Assembly (NCBI GenBank): GCA_036971615.1
Contig: JAYKKR010000030.1
Coordinates: forward strand, 1-64,000
Reading direction: 5' to 3'
Source: Amyloporia xantha
Taxonomy: Eukaryota > Basidiomycota > Agaricomycetes > Polyporales > Adustoporiaceae
Length of the DNA: 64,000 bases
Part shown: in pieces, positions 23,392 through 37,218 of the stretch
Numbering within the stretch: position 1 is the first letter of the stretch
Layout of the letters: every line of letters begins with the position of its first letter
Position numbers and translations under genes: made by a program
The notes under the pieces: model-generated
What the model was told of the DNA's origin: nothing
Databases searched by the model: none
Seen by the model: only the letters and a program-made list of their open reading frames with translations

Positions 23392-26300
23392 TTAGAATAC
23401 CCCCTGCAGGGCTTCATCGTCCCATAATTTTAGTGCTTCCCTAGCTTCTCGGGCAGGGCGCGAGATAGAAGGCTTTTCGCTTGCGGTACTTTCCTTTACC
23501 TTCTGAGCAACGCTGCGCAGCACGCCCAGTTCCTGGAAAACGTTGTGGGTTTCCGGGTGGACGTCGCTGGAGCGGATTTCCTCGTCAGGAGAGACGACAG
23601 CCAGTATACAGTGAGAAGACAAGACGGAAGGAGGTGTGCCTGCCAATAAGTTTGCCCTAGGATGGGTCAGAAATCAATCAGGCAGGATTAGAAACTTCAT
23701 GCTTACTCAATGACAGGCTTTAGCAATTGCGCATTTGATGACAATGCCGAGAAAAGAGCCGCTACAGCCTGATTGTAATTTTCTAATGAACGAGTCATAG
23801 ATAATCAGATGCGAAAAGGACACGACTAAACCATTGCACTCACCGTGATGCGCCTCTCTGAAAGCTTCTGCAACAAGTTCAACGCAAGCCTCCTTGGCCT
23901 TCTCTCCAGCATTTGAACCGGCACTGCTCACCACGTGGGCTAGAGCATACAGAAGGCTGCTTGATATAGTATCCTCGTTGCTCCTCGCAGCAGTTATCAA
24001 TTCTGTAATGACAGGGTCTACTCGGGTCTGACTGCGCATTAGCATACCCAGTGCTTGTGCAGCCTTGTTGCGCACTACAGTGCTAGCAGGATCGCTGGCA
24101 CTCTTCATGAACGTACGCTGCAACTGCGGGAAGAATGGTTTGACGAAAGTCGGAATGCGCTCGAGCATAGCGGAGAGCGCGGTGAGGATAGCGGTCTTGA
24201 CTCCGGGTGGATAAGTTGTCGCCTGAGTCGCAACACGGATAAGAGGCCCTGTGAATGGTACAACGAAGGGCTTGATCGCATTCTCTTGCGTCCGCTCGAT
24301 GAGGTCACTGATTGCATATGCTGCCTGTTCTCGCTGTTCGTTGCTGCCAGTAGTGAGACCTGCGATGATGATAGGCACAGTAGGCCCGACACCCTTTGGG
24401 AGACTGAATCCTGGAACATGTCGGCCTGGTGCGCCCGTGTCTTCGATAGTACGCCGAAGAGGAACGACCAATGATTCCAGTTCATCCTTCGGGATAGACT
24501 TGACGAATGTATCGAGGGTTTGCAAGGCAGCGGTATGCACAGAGACTTCATTGTCATCTAGGAGCGAAACAAGCTGACGTATCCAATCCACACGATATAG
24601 GGATGAGTCTAACTCCGACTCCTCACAGAAAATGGAAAACAGTTCGCATGCAGTTACACGCCGTACCACCGTATCATGCTTCGCCCTGGATTGGCACGAA
24701 AAAGAAATTATCAAGTCAGGGCCACAGAAGAAAGTGCACACTCACCATCCAAGAAGCAAGAGCATGAGTGTGTTTAAGCCTTCTGCATCACATATCGATC
24801 CAAGGAGTGCGCGAATGGCTTCACCGACAGCCGAGCTGAGCTCTTCGCCTTGCGTGATTTCCGGACTTTCTTTCACTTTTGCGAGGGCAGCGAGAATGAC
24901 AGTTAGGCGCTTGCTTAGTGCGGTGCCTGCAACCGTTACTAGAGACGCCAAGGCCCGCGCATTGAAAACAGACATCGGAATTGCCGTTAGCGTTGGGATT
25001 AATACAGGGAACACGGTGGCCGCGCGGACCTACGACAAAATCCTATCAACAGCCACAAAAACGAACCATGTACTTGAAACCTACCGTCATCACTTCCTTG
25101 AGAGCTTGTAACGCTGTCCCCGAACTCTGTCCTGGTTGCCGAAGAGCTTCAAGTAGAGTAGGGATGGTCTGATCAATGGCCTTCGCTCCAATATTCTCTT
25201 GCAGTGTATCGAATGCCTTTGCAGCAGCAGCGCGAACACTTGCTTCATCATCTACCAGAGAAGCGCGAACCATAGCAATGATCTCATCCTCGTGACCTTC
25301 TCTCTGGTTATCTGTAGTGCTCTCCCTAAGAAGGCATCTGATCAAGAGCTGGACGACGAAATACGTGAGCAGTAGACTCACATCAGCTCGCAAAGAACTA
25401 GGCAGACTCCTTCGCGAGTCTTGGGATCAGTTGAAGTGGATTTGGACTTCAATATTGCAACAATCTCGCCGAAGATTTTCTCGCCCGACTTACGGCACAG
25501 CTCGGCGACTGTGCGTTCTGCGGTCTGAGATAGATATGAGATTAAAGCGGTTTTCGAGATTTCTCAACTTGCCTCTTTCTGATCCCCTTCGCTTCCGGCC
25601 AAGAGTGATATAATCTGGCCAACAAGCTCTGAAAGAATTTCTCGCACTAGATGCAATTAAGCGACCTTGCAAATGAGCTGAAGAGACTGGAACTAACCTG
25701 TTCGTGGAGTGTTGTGTACCAATGCCTTCCAAATTCGTATTGAGGACTGTCGGACAACATTAACGGAATCTTGTCGAGCAAGATACAGAGCAGAGAGGAT
25801 GCGGTTTCTTCTCTCAGCGCCTAGCACTTCGACAAGGGCACGACGAGAGCTCTCAGCCATTGCCGTATCTGCCATTTCTTCCTCTTCTTCGATTTCAGCT
25901 TTACCGCTGATCCCTGACACCTTGAATAAGAGTTCTCCAACAAGGGTGATTGAAGATTGCTACAAGATTGCCGTGAGCTAGTCTGTAGTATGCGAATGAG
26001 GACAGAAAGCTTACTCTGATACGCCATCCAGAATCGAACATTCCACGTTCAAGCTCTGGAAGTAATAAGTCGATAGCCTTGCTTGAATAGTTGGTGACGA
26101 TCATTCGGCCCGCGCGCATCGCAGCGTCTCTTACATAGTCCTCTGAATCCGACAGACCCCCGAGGATGGGCGGAACAATTTTTGGTAGATGAGGTTGGAA
26201 ACGTGTACCGAATGTTGCAGGAAGGAAGACCAGCAGTGACATGAAACCTTCCCTCACCGTGCTACGCGGCGACTGAGCGTTCGCAATGATATCCGGAAGG

Positions 26301-29300
26301 AGCCCCTCCATCCGCTCCATGCCTAATCCAGCTAAGACTTCACTGAGACCTTGCGCAGCGCCTTGTCGATCTACACCGGAAGTATCTGTCTTAAGAGTAC
26401 GAAGGAGCCCCGGGACCAAATCTGGGAAATGAATTTCGCCGAGTCGCTCGACTAAAGTACCTAATGACTTTGCGGCAGTTGCACGGGCTTCGGGAACTGG
26501 GTCTACCAGCACGACGTGGACCAAAGGGAGTAGTTGAGAGAGATAGGGAACGAAGTCTTTCGAATCCGTCAGGGATGCCAGATTGCCAACAATCTGAGCA
26601 GCCTTTTTCTTCGTATCAGCGCTTCGCTCACGCAGTCCTCGTTCAATTATTGGAACAACCTAAGATGAAAGTGAACAGCGGAATAAACAGTTTTATTGTA
26701 GCGACTCACCAGCGCCAATGACGAGTGATCAATGTAATGCATGAATGACGTTTTGAGGAGAGCAGATAGAGCGTTGGGTGTTTTGCCTGGATCCACCATC
26801 GCCTTGAGGAAGACAGGTACCAACGACTGAATTTCTGGGTTACTGATGACTTCACCAAATTGCTTCAGACTTTTATTGGCAGCTATCCGTACTTGGGCAT
26901 GAGAATCCGTCAAGACGTCGGTGAGACGGGGGATGATAATAGGAAGGGATTGTGAGAGCTGTCTCGGGGCACAGTAAGCCATCATTCCGACCAATTCAAT
27001 CGAACCCTTTTTGGTACGCCACTGTTTCTCGTCTAGTCCTGATAATAACGACGGGAGAATATTCTTGACACCGTATCCAGACATGTTAGCCATGATGACC
27101 CGCGCAGCATCAAGAGTAGCCTCTCGAACATCTGGGATTGCATCGCCAAAGGATGCCAATAGGACAGGCAGAATATGAATTACGTAGGGTTCGAACAACC
27201 GCCCGAGTGTGTTCGAGAATGTCTCCAATACGAACATAGCGCCCTGACGCGGCTCGTAACGCTTCTTGTCCTCCGCGGCGGCCTTCAGTCGTTCAATGAT
27301 GTTGAACTCTTTGATTGCGGCAATGCCAGTACCTTTGATAACACCTGCTAGTCCATAGGCAGCACCCCGTCGAGCGGCGTATTTTGGGGAGTTGAAAAGC
27401 TCATCTAACAAACGGTCAATCAAGGGTGCGACAGGCGACTGCATCACCTTCACAAGAGCTGTGAGGCAGTCAGAGACAGCGATCTGTACTTGTTCCGCAG
27501 GGGTCTTCAAAGCTTCCACCAATCGTTCAATGATTACTGGAATGCGAGGGTCCGACGGATCCAAATGTCTGGCCACTCTCCCGAAGAGAATCACCACGGC
27601 TTCCTTGATATGGTCAGCAGCCTCATTAGCGGAGCTTGCGTTTGAAAGCTGCGCCTCAAACATCGCTATGAGGCCAGCTAGCCGTGATGCTCCGTGCAAG
27701 TCGATGACCGTGGTTCCTGCATTGAGCATTGCTCTACGAACATCTGCACTACGATCACCCAAGGCTTCATCCTGAATCAAGAACCTAAAGAAGGGTTCCA
27801 CGTCGTTGTCTGTAAAGGCTGGTGCGAGCAATTCCAGAGTGCGAGCAATTGCTACTCTTGCCAGCCATGGATCACTCCGATCAAGACTTCCGGCAATCAC
27901 CATGCCCTACGCAGCACGGTTATCAGCAATAATAATAATAAGACAATATGGATTATCTCACATATTCGTCGAACTCTGGAGCAAGGACTTTAGCCTGTTT
28001 TAACGGTCAGATGATACCCACTGCAGAATGCGCGCTAAATGTTGTACCTTTTCGCGATAGAAGCCTTGCAGAGTAGCGAGTACACTACTTATCGACTGGG
28101 GCCAATGACTGACAACTGCATCAGCCAATGCCGCTGCTGAACTGACACGGACGTATGTATTCTCGTGATCTACATGCAGTCATGAGTCACTGACAGAAAT
28201 AAGCTCCACTTTTGGATTTCTCTTACCTAGGAATGCTGGCATGTCTTCCATGAAAGTTTCAGGAACGTCTAGCCCATTGTCCTCCCACAAATGATGCGCT
28301 AGTCGTGCGTTTTGCTCGTCATCATCATGACACACCACCCAAAGTTCTGGGGACCAGTCAAGGTCTGTGAGATCAAACGGCTTTTCGTGGCTTTAGGGAT
28401 ATCTGACTAGTGGACAAAAATAGCTACTATACCTGGAGAGTTTGGAGGCATGAGTTGCGAACATAGACCTCCTGCTGCAGAGTCCCTTGCAGTAGGACCC
28501 TGATTTCCTCACGAGTAGCACTTGACTGCATTGCTTGCCCGATGTCAATAAGCGCGAAAGACGCATCTTTAGCCAGTTTTGGCTGACTCTTGATGACATG
28601 GAGAAGATCCTCTATCGTCTTGACTCTTGGAAACGCCAGATCCGAGACTAAAATCAGACGAATCAGCGATACTCAAAACATCGTAAGAATTGATACACAC
28701 ATTCGCCAGAATGAAATTTGATGATATCAACAGTAAGAGTCACCTGTTCTAGCGGATCGTCTTCATCGGTAAGAACAATACCTCCGGTGGTGAGGACTCG
28801 GCTCAGTAGGGGTGAAGTATATGAAAACGTGGCGGCATCCAATGGAGCTTGTTCTGATAGTGAGCGCAACTTGTAGAGGACGCGTGACACGAGCGCTGCC
28901 AGAACTTCAGTGAGTACAGAACGCTTCGCGAGGCAATAAGGAATCACAATTGAGCGGCTCAACCTGAAAGTCCTCGGGAACACCCTCAACCTCTAAACTA
29001 CGCAGTGTAGCGACACCGACCCACTTCTTGAAAGTGTCTAGCCGGTCCGAACACACCTGTGCCAGGTCCTGTGGAGGATATCACGAACTAGCACATAATA
29101 AATGAAGCGTGGTCCGTACCAAGTAACTTTCGAAGGCAGCAGATCCAATCAACACTGTGGCTTTCCCAAAGGATCCCCGTAGCAGAAGAGTAGCGATCGA
29201 CGACAAGTAGGATCGGAACTCTTCCACTCGAGTTACCACAAGACTATGCACAATACGGAGCCCACGTTCAAGCCTAGCTTTCACTGATGTCACGCGTTGT

Positions 29301-32300
29301 CGGATGAGCTTTTCTTTCTGCAATTGAGCTTCCACAAGGGCAAGGTCCTGCTTGGACAGAGAAGAGCCAGTCGCACCCTTCTTGCTGGCCAGCGACTTTC
29401 GTACCTCCGCTTCCCACTGTGCATCCTTGTAGCCTTTGCCCTTTTTCTGTGGCTCGTCCGCTTTCTTTGATGACAGAACTAAAAGGCTATTTCATGAGGA
29501 TACATAATATCGAGCCAGACAAATAAACATCACCATCAACAAAAGTTTGCCCCTCTGGCGTGGCCCATACGCCAAGGTCTATCTGACTCAATGAGTTGGT
29601 CTCCTCAGGATTGATATCAGCGCGCAATTGTTCGATCACTTGCGGAAGAAACACTTCCGGGGCGACGAAGACAGTAGTGGTGACAGCACGATAGCCAGCT
29701 TCTGCGAATCCTTCGTTATATGACTGTGGTATAAACGCATTAATGAAACGTTCATCTTCGCGGCAAAGTACGCTCATACCTTTGACTGGAAATCAAATGC
29801 GTTCTGTATTCTGTGAAAGAGGTCGACGGCTTTTTCGCAGACCAGTTCGTGGGGATCAACGCGCGCCTTTTGGCAAGCTTCAATCCAAATCTGGCGTGAA
29901 CCCCCGTCTGAGACAGTATTAGAACATGTGCATGTGGTAGCATTGGGCTCAGAACATACCTAAAGTGGGATGGTGGGCCAGAACCACAAGATTCACCAAT
30001 GATGTCTTCCGCAAGCCAACATCACAATCCTCGCTGAATGCCGCCGCTGCCAGTATAAACGCTGCCAGACGACCTTCCTTGCTAGCACTAGGTTCATTCT
30101 CCTCATTACTGCTGCTAGCGGCTTTCGACGAGGTCTTGTCTTTCAAGAGATATGTCGCTAGAGCAGAGTTTACAACAGGACTCGCCACTTCGGGCAGCTT
30201 AGCAGCAGCCGCCTCTATGGAACCCAAGACTGCACGCCGAATCTGCGGAAAATTGCTTTCGACTGCTAAATGCAGAAAGATCATGCCGATCATAGCACTA
30301 TGGTAAGTAGCAAAGGCATCAATACTGGGTTAATCTTCAGCGATAGCAATGCAGATCACGGACCAAGCTTGCTCACTTCGCATCAGCTCGTTCTTGAAGA
30401 ACACCAATGCCGCATCCGCCGCTCGGAGAAGCCATGTCTCTTCGTCGACAGCACTCAGTTTTTGATACACCTTCTCCGACATGAGGAACGACGGCTTGGA
30501 CCCAGTAGACATTAATGATTGTATAATGGGATTGCGAGAGATCAAATCGTCTGTAAATGTTACAAGAAGATTATTAGGAAATTCCAGCATATATGCCACG
30601 ATAAGAGCGCGATGTATCTACCAAATTTGCCACATCGAGAGAAAGGCCCCAGGAGCGTTGCGAGTGCAGTGTATCCTTCGAGGGGACCCGCTGCAGATGT
30701 CAATGGGGTCGCAGCAACTGCCTTGAGACTGTTCTCGATGGCAGGAAACACAGTCGAAGCAAGAGACAACGAGGCTTCCGACTTCAAGTCTTGCAGCTGA
30801 CAGAATCCGTCGCCTACTAGGGAACAGAATGCACGTCTGATTACTGGTTTCGAGCTGCTCATTTCCCTGGCAAACAGTGATGCAACATCACTAGAAAGAG
30901 CAATATTCTCGCGCAAGCAGAAGACCAGATGAGACACCAAAGCAGATGCTAGGATAGAGACAGCCGTATCATGACTCTCCTTCGCCAGAAGGGGCAGGCC
31001 AGATTGAACAATGGTAGCAGAGACCGAGGATGAGGGTTTCACAGCGCCCAACATGGTGTACAAAGCAACTCTATGGTCGGGACCTGCTGTCTTTCCTGCC
31101 TTCGGGAGGGCTAGGACTTCGTTCACAGCGAGACCGATATTGTCCCCGCTACGGGTCTTCTCGATGATCGTTCTGTATAGGAGAATGGAGTTTGCTCGAA
31201 CATGATGGTTGGCTGACTTCGCACTGCTTAGAACGGCAGTTAGTATTCGTCGAAAGGTTTCACCTTCTATTGAGTGTGAATATGCCTGAAGGAAATGGGA
31301 GATCACTGAAAATATCGAAATCTCGTCATAAGATTGAGTAGGCGTGTACAGTAAAGTCAAAAAACTTACCAATTAGAGAGATCTCGGGGGCTCGTAAGAG
31401 TGCTTTCTCCATCGTCGGAAGAATAATGGTGAGAAAATCATCTTCAGTGACTGAGATTCTGATGAAATCGTGAAGTGCAGCCTAGACAGCACCATGTAAG
31501 CAATTAAATTTGTAAAGACAATTAAGTTATGGCATGCGTACCGCTGTGTGCAGAGACACTTGAACCTTTGACATCAGTACTGAGCTTGAATAGAATTTCA
31601 AGATTTCGATCTGTTCATTGCACATGAAGCACGACATCTTGAAAGTAGGACAAAACATACCTTGACGTCTGGCTCTACGGTCTTCAAACTCTCGTCTTTG
31701 ACATTCTTTAGCCTGATTTTCACGTCCACGCAAATACCCAACAAAGGCACGACAGAAAGAGGTTGAGAACCGATCTTCGCCTTCGAGATCAGAGTTCTCA
31801 TGAGCGTCGATATGTGTTCGGGACACTGGCAAAGAAATTATTCTCGAGTCTACGGATAGTAGAAGAACGACATACAGATCTGAGGGCCGCTCTTGTGCGG
31901 CGCAACGCACTCTTCTGTATAGATGGCTTTGTCCGCGTTGACTTGTCTAGAAGTGCGTCTACGAGGTCGGCCATGACGCCGACCAGATCAAGCCACGCTG
32001 TTGTAGACGTGAAGCGCGGGTTGGTTTTCAGGCACACGACGTAGAGACCGCACGCCCAGCTGAGAAGGATGAACATATCGGTGGACGCATGGGAGCTATG
32101 ATAAAATTCCGTTAGTTTGGGCTAGAAATCCAAAGAACGACACCCACCTCGCTCTTCTGCATATTACGCCTGCTTCAGTTGAAAGCCATCCCATGATCTG
32201 CTCCGTCACTCCCAATGGTGTCTCCTCTGGCTCTCCCTCGGGCCTTCCTCGTAGCTCGTCTCGCCTGACCAGCTCCGTTCCCACTGCCTCTACCGCCTCA

Positions 32301-32668
32301 CGAGATGGAGTATCGACATAGCGAGAATACGTCAAAGTAAGCAGCTGAAAGATATCGAGTGTCTGGGAGAGACTCAAATCTGGTCGAGGGTGTCATATGT
32401 CAGAGAACAGCTTCGCCGTAGGGTCTCCAGACTCACCCCCGTGCTTGGCCAAAACCAATAACTCTTCCCGCAGAAATTGTGTTCGTGTTGTAGTGCTGCT
32501 TGACAAAAGCCGACTCCGTGCGATCTCCATAGCACGAGACCAGTTAGAGAGGACGTCTTCCCTGCGCCAGTCCAGTTGAGAGGCCCCAGGATCTCCATTC
32601 ATAATATCAGAATCATCTGCAATGCCCGAGGTCGAAGCTATCCAAGACTGAATTTCCGATTTGCCCAT
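23392..32668 (-). CDS. GCN1: GCN1, activator of the eIF2-alpha kinase Gcn2
   Basis: Gcn1 binds ribosomes and Gcn2 and relays uncharged-tRNA signals during amino-acid starvation. The gene fills more than 9 kb with many short introns and encodes roughly 2,500 aa of HEAT repeats. The N-terminal part has the family segment ARSRLLSSSTTTRTQFL, then PLLGICVDVKIRLKN. The middle has SYNEGFAEAGYRAVTTTVFV and a charged linker with KKGKGYKDAQWEAEVRKSL, a Gcn1/EF3-type feature. The eEF3-like HEAT core (about 27,900-26,700) reads ARRGAAYGLAGVIKGTGI, then PRQGAMFVLETFSNTLGRLFEPYV and EKQWRTKKGSIELVGMMAYC, which are diagnostic. The RWD-binding region follows near 26,500-24,000. The C-terminus ends at 23392. 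I place the start at the Met at 32668 (MGKSEIQSW); a later Met at 32620 is also possible. Individual exon ends were not all checked, but every long exon is open and none shows an obvious break. Confidence 0.93.
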
Positions 32669-33046
32669 AGCGCCAGAAGTCTCTTTGGCCTTGAGCCGCG
32701 CAAAACTCGCTTTCGGAGGCAGATTGAAGAGTCTTTTGGGACCAGGCTTTTGTTTCAAGAGAAAGGCAGAGTTTCGAGCGGGATGCCTCGAGTCTGCAGG
32801 CTGCAGCTCGATTTTCAGACGCCCGTGTTATGATCGGTGGCTGCTCAAACTCGACGCTTCCGCATTGTCGGGACCTAGCCTGCAGTGACCCAGCCCAGTC
32901 ATAAGCGTATGATTCACATTTGTGCGCAGCGAATCCGCAAGGAGCTATTCATGACTAGATAAAAGATACAATACGCAATTACATGAATTGGAGATATGAT
33001 CCCTATAGTACTAGTAGACCTAATGGCAGAGATCGTGACCGCGCTG

Positions 33047-34511
33047 TCAACCATCCACATGCAAAACGTCCATCATTTGCTCGAGATCCTTGTTCCCGCC
33101 AAGCCTCGCAATCTCCTCCCGGATCTGTGCCTCCAACGTACGCAACACACCCACAGTATAGTCAAAGGACTTCGTGCAGTCCCGCAAGTACGAAACTGTG
33201 TGTTCCTTAAGCGTCGGTGTTGTGGGGCGCTTCTGCAAGACATCTGCACGAGTGATCCGCCTCAGTCAACAGCAAAACAAGGATTCATGAAACTCAGGAC
33301 GCACTGAGTACTTGTCTGTTAGATGTATCCGCGCGGATAGCGTGGACGATTGGAAAGGAAAATTTGCCCTCAGTGAGATCTTCTGCGAAACCCTTGTTCT
33401 CCGCGTACTGGATAGGCATCGTCAGTGACCGCTACAAGAAATAGCTGGTGAATGTACCTGAGAGCTCTGTAAGTTCATATAGTCATCTCGAATTTGGTAG
33501 TAGATGCCGAAGAGGTTCACGAGTGGAACATAATCACTGCAGATAAACGTGACGATGAACACCGACACAATGAGAAACATGATCGTGGATGGTAGAAATA
33601 AGGGCAATTCAACCTACGTGTTAGTATTCGTAGTTGAGCACGCCATCATTAATTTCACCGCGACACGGAACAAGCCACCGGTCTCTGCACTCAGGGCAGT
33701 CAGGAATCGCGAGTAGCGCCTGTCGTGATAATGACCCACTATTGTTCACCATGGCTACGTATTCATCTTCGGTGGGACACCGCAAGGAGTCACGCCACAA
33801 TAGCTCCAGTCCCTGGCCGCGATGTAGAGAGAGCAGTTCCGCTGAAAGGGTGAACATGATCAGAATTCTCCCCTATACGATTCTACTTTGATTTGGTTAC
33901 GTGCCTGTCACAATACGATCAAGCTCTCTGAATGGAATCAATCGCGGCTGATCCGAATCGTCACCGCCTGCCTGTTCTCCAATGCCAGAACGCAGCGTAA
34001 ATAGCTCCTGGTACGCCAAGAAATATGCATAATTGGCAGAATTGATCGTCTGGGGTATGCCGTAGATCTTATGCGACGCTATGGCAGGAGTCCTTACAGC
34101 TCAGTCGTCCACTCGAACACGCCAGCCCACGTACCTGGCACTCCCTTCGAAGTCGCGCGTCGTCCTCAATATCATCTATGCTGATATTGGGTCACGATAG
34201 GCTGAATCGTCCAGCAAGATGCGACAGCTCACAGCAGACTGGCCGTGTGGAGCATGCTAATGACTTTGGATATAACTGCAAGCCTGTCCTTCGGTACCTG
34301 AAGCCACTTATTGAATGCCTCCAGCATCGTTCCGCGGATCTCTTTTCCGCGGATTGAATTGATATGGTTGAATGGCTCGAGCAGTGACTACTTTTTATTA
34401 GTATGGCATATACTGCAGCACAAAGGGTCGACATACGGATTCATTTCGTTCAGACCATGTTTGAGCTTCGGACAGAATGCTCAGTGCGTCGAATGTATGA
34501 GACGACATCAT
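33047..34511 (-). CDS. Geranylgeranyl diphosphate synthase (possible one-base lesion)
   Basis: This prenyltransferase joins isopentenyl diphosphate to farnesyl diphosphate to make the C20 precursor for protein prenylation and terpenoids. Exon 1 begins [13 protein letters not shown] at 34511. Exon 2 has [21 protein letters not shown] and [10 protein letters not shown]. The first Asp-rich motif DDIED lies at about 34,160. [57 protein letters not shown] and the second Asp motif [10 protein letters not shown] follow, then [20 protein letters not shown]. The last exon is [15 protein letters not shown] to the stop. All catalytic motifs are present. After [11 protein letters not shown], however, the reading changes frame: family members have RRG.P.A.HKI, which would need four G where the genome shows three (34,143-34,145 on the plus strand). 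A weak alternative donor could avoid this. One intron appears to begin with GC. Confidence 0.9.
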
Positions 34512-35981
34512 GACAGTTGGCAAAAGATAAGGTTCGATTATTACGCATTAATCAGAAATCCACTGCTGCCAATTATGCCCAAGCTTGTGGATGATAGCAG
34601 CGACCAACGATGAAGAATAGGTGAATACTGGCGTCCTGACTCCTGAGTGAGACTTCAGAGAGTTGCAGTCAGTAACACGATTGTGATCACGTGAAAGCCT
34701 ACCCTGAAGTCACGGTATAAATGCGAGATCTTGCATTATCCTTGGTTCTTTGGTCTCTCAACTGTGGACGTTGTCGGTGGTTCTAGAGAGTTAACCCAGA
34801 AGGCTGTAAGTTCCATTTTCTACTGGTGGGATTCATAACCTCATATATTCGGCGTGTTAGTCGAGATGCACGATCTAGTTTCCTAGCCGTTGTGCTCACC
34901 GCTGGCACGACCGCCCCTCGAGGATGGTGACCGCCGTACGGATGGAGATGATCTCGCGAAAGAAACATCGGCAGGGAGTGGTGCTCATTCAGGAGTTGAA
35001 TGAGGCCTGCTCGTGAGTACCTCTAGATTCGTGTTCATTTTCATAGATGGCTCATGTTGCTGCTTTGTACGTGGCCAGGTGGCTACACCCATATATCCTA
35101 ACAGGTTATATGAGGTGGTTTAGGGTTCAGCGACCGCTGGTCATACTGTTCCTGTTGGCCAACGCAGATTCGATATTGAATTTGTGTTGGTATTCAAATT
35201 AAATAACCCAGGTCCTTTTATGCTATCCCAATCTTGTTCAGATACTTTCACTTCATAGCTTCGACTTGAGATTGCTGCATTGGCTCTGCTGTGTGGTGAT
35301 AGGGAGGAGTGGCCTGTGTGGTGGAAGTATAGATTCGGAGATTAGCTTAGTGTGTGTATGTGTAGTCCAAAGAACTGCGCAATGCATATGCTTGTTTCTC
35401 GTATATTGGCTTCATGCACGCTGGGCAAGATGCACGTTAAATTATGATCTTGGAGTGAATGGAGGTATGATCCTTAGGGGCCGCATAATCTCGTTGGCAG
35501 AATAAACTTCAGTCAGGCTTATGCGACGAACAGTTTAAGATGTCGGCTGGATTGCCAAGCCTTGCCTGCATCCTAATGCTGGTACGTGTTGCTCCAAATA
35601 TCTCGCCCACATGTACAGCTGTTATACCTACAATCCATCAGCTAAGGCGCGTCTCTAAATGGCTCATACACAGCAACAGGCGAATTTATCGGCTAGTATC
35701 ACTCATCTTCGAGCTTTGATTCATAATGATACTCTGAAGAATTCTACCGCGTATATCGACACAACAGCAAGCCTCAGGGTTCAGTGCTTAGCACATCGAG
35801 CGCAGAACAGAAGAGGGTATATTCAAAGTCTCGAACATGTACGAGTAGGTCCATGTTGCAGATACAAGGAGCGAGAGGAACCCAGCCAGAGGATAGTAGT
35901 ATAAATTAAATGTTACTATAACTCTCCTGAACGACGACCCATCCGCGCAATCACGCCCATCTGCGCAACCACGGCGAGGTT
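34512..35981. other. No recognisable gene
   Basis: Frames are short and unassigned. The sequence is AT-rich in 35,100-35,700. An 81-codon plus frame at 35,659-35,904 overlaps the tail of the next minus gene's transcript and resembles nothing known. Promoters of the GGPP synthase gene should lie near 34,520-34,800. Confidence 0.45.
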
Positions 35982-37218
35982 TCATGAAAGTATGGACAAC
36001 TGTGTCGTCTCGCGAGGCAGTTCTTTGCGGGCGGGGACCAATCCGGGTACGGCGAAGAGTAGCACTGCGACATACTCCGTGAGCGCCGATAATGGATACC
36101 ACAATTTCTCGTTATTTTGCTGATGTAGTCCATGAATCGGATCGACAACGGCAGCGAGGATAACGAAATAGACCGTCAGAGTCCGCATGACGATGAGATA
36201 GAGAATCAGAGGTAATCACCTTTGAGAGGTTGTGCTCAGTTGCAGCGTAGAAGGCTTCACGGGCAAGAATAAGCGCCGCGATGACGAGTAAAACAAGTAT
36301 CCCGTGTGTTTTCCCAAATGACCGCCATCCTTGCTCATCCGGAACACGGGATTTTTGTGCTGTAAAGTGGAAATATGAGCGTTCCAAATGCATCCGACAG
36401 GCAGGCATACGTACAGTAGGCTCTCATAGTAGCGGCACTCAGTATGATAGCGTTGAGGGTCAGAAGGCAGGCAACAGCCAGGAAAACATAAACGCCGGCG
36501 CTGCGAAGATTGATGCCAGTGTTCAATTTGGATGCGGTCGTCGCCGTCTCAGAGTCAACCTGTCGAGGAGAAAGACGAAAATCAGTAACGATGAAGAGAA
36601 AAAGGATTAGTGGCAAGAAAGTATACACAGGCATGGTGGTACGTACAGCGCCAATAATGCCAACAACGACAGCAGCACTTAGGGCCATTCGGATGAATAT
36701 CCGTCTGCGCATCAAGTCGAAGACAAGTTTAAGAGGCATGGGAAGCATATTTTCTATGGCATATATGTCCACTAGCACTTCACTAATAAGGAGAGGAAAT
36801 TTAGGATAATTCAAAGTAGGTGCATAGCTTTGTCGTAGGACGTACCGGTCAAGAACCAACGTGTATGCCGAATACAACATGGCGGAGAAGGAGACCTGGT
36901 AGACGACTTGTTCTGCGATGAGTAGGTTTTCATTGTGAGCTGCTGAAGTCGATCCCGCAAGAACTGCTCGCAGAATGAAGGCAATGATACGAACTGCAGA
37001 ACAAAATGCACAATGTCAGCGATTCAGAATTGCGTAAAACAGAATTGCAACATACTGAAACAAAAAAACGTCAAGACGAAGTGCACAAAAGTCGGATGGC
37101 GAATACTTCTGAATAAATAAAAGGCGACAAGTGGAACGTAGGCTATCGTGAAGATAATTGCACCGGCAAGGGAGTGGATGCCCTCCAAGCTAGCATAGTC
37201 AATGCTGGAATTAGGCAT
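35982..37218 (-). CDS. Multi-pass membrane protein (DUF7702-like)
   Basis: This is a predicted seven-helix integral membrane protein of unknown role. The first exon starts at MPNSSIDYASLEG and gives two helices (SLAGAIIFTIAYVPLVAFYL, and FVLTFFCF with the next exon). The second exon has RIIAFILRAVLAGSTSAA, then LLIAEQVVYQVSFSAMLYSAYTLVLDR, a combination I know from basidiomycete proteins resembling DUF7702. MRRRIFIRMALSAAVVVGIIGA precedes an intron. Later exons add VYVFLAVACLLTLNAII, THGILVLLVIAALILAREAFYAAT and PLSALTEYVAVLLFAVPGLVP. Exons are separated by introns of 50-100 nt whose splice sites look normal. I chose the Met at 37218 since upstream ATGs sit next to a GTATGT and do not splice in frame. 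The family name is from memory of the pattern and is less certain than the topology. Confidence 0.7.

Noticed and set aside
23700..32700. Many plus-strand frames of 80-160 codons
   Set aside because: They are antisense shadows of GCN1 exons.
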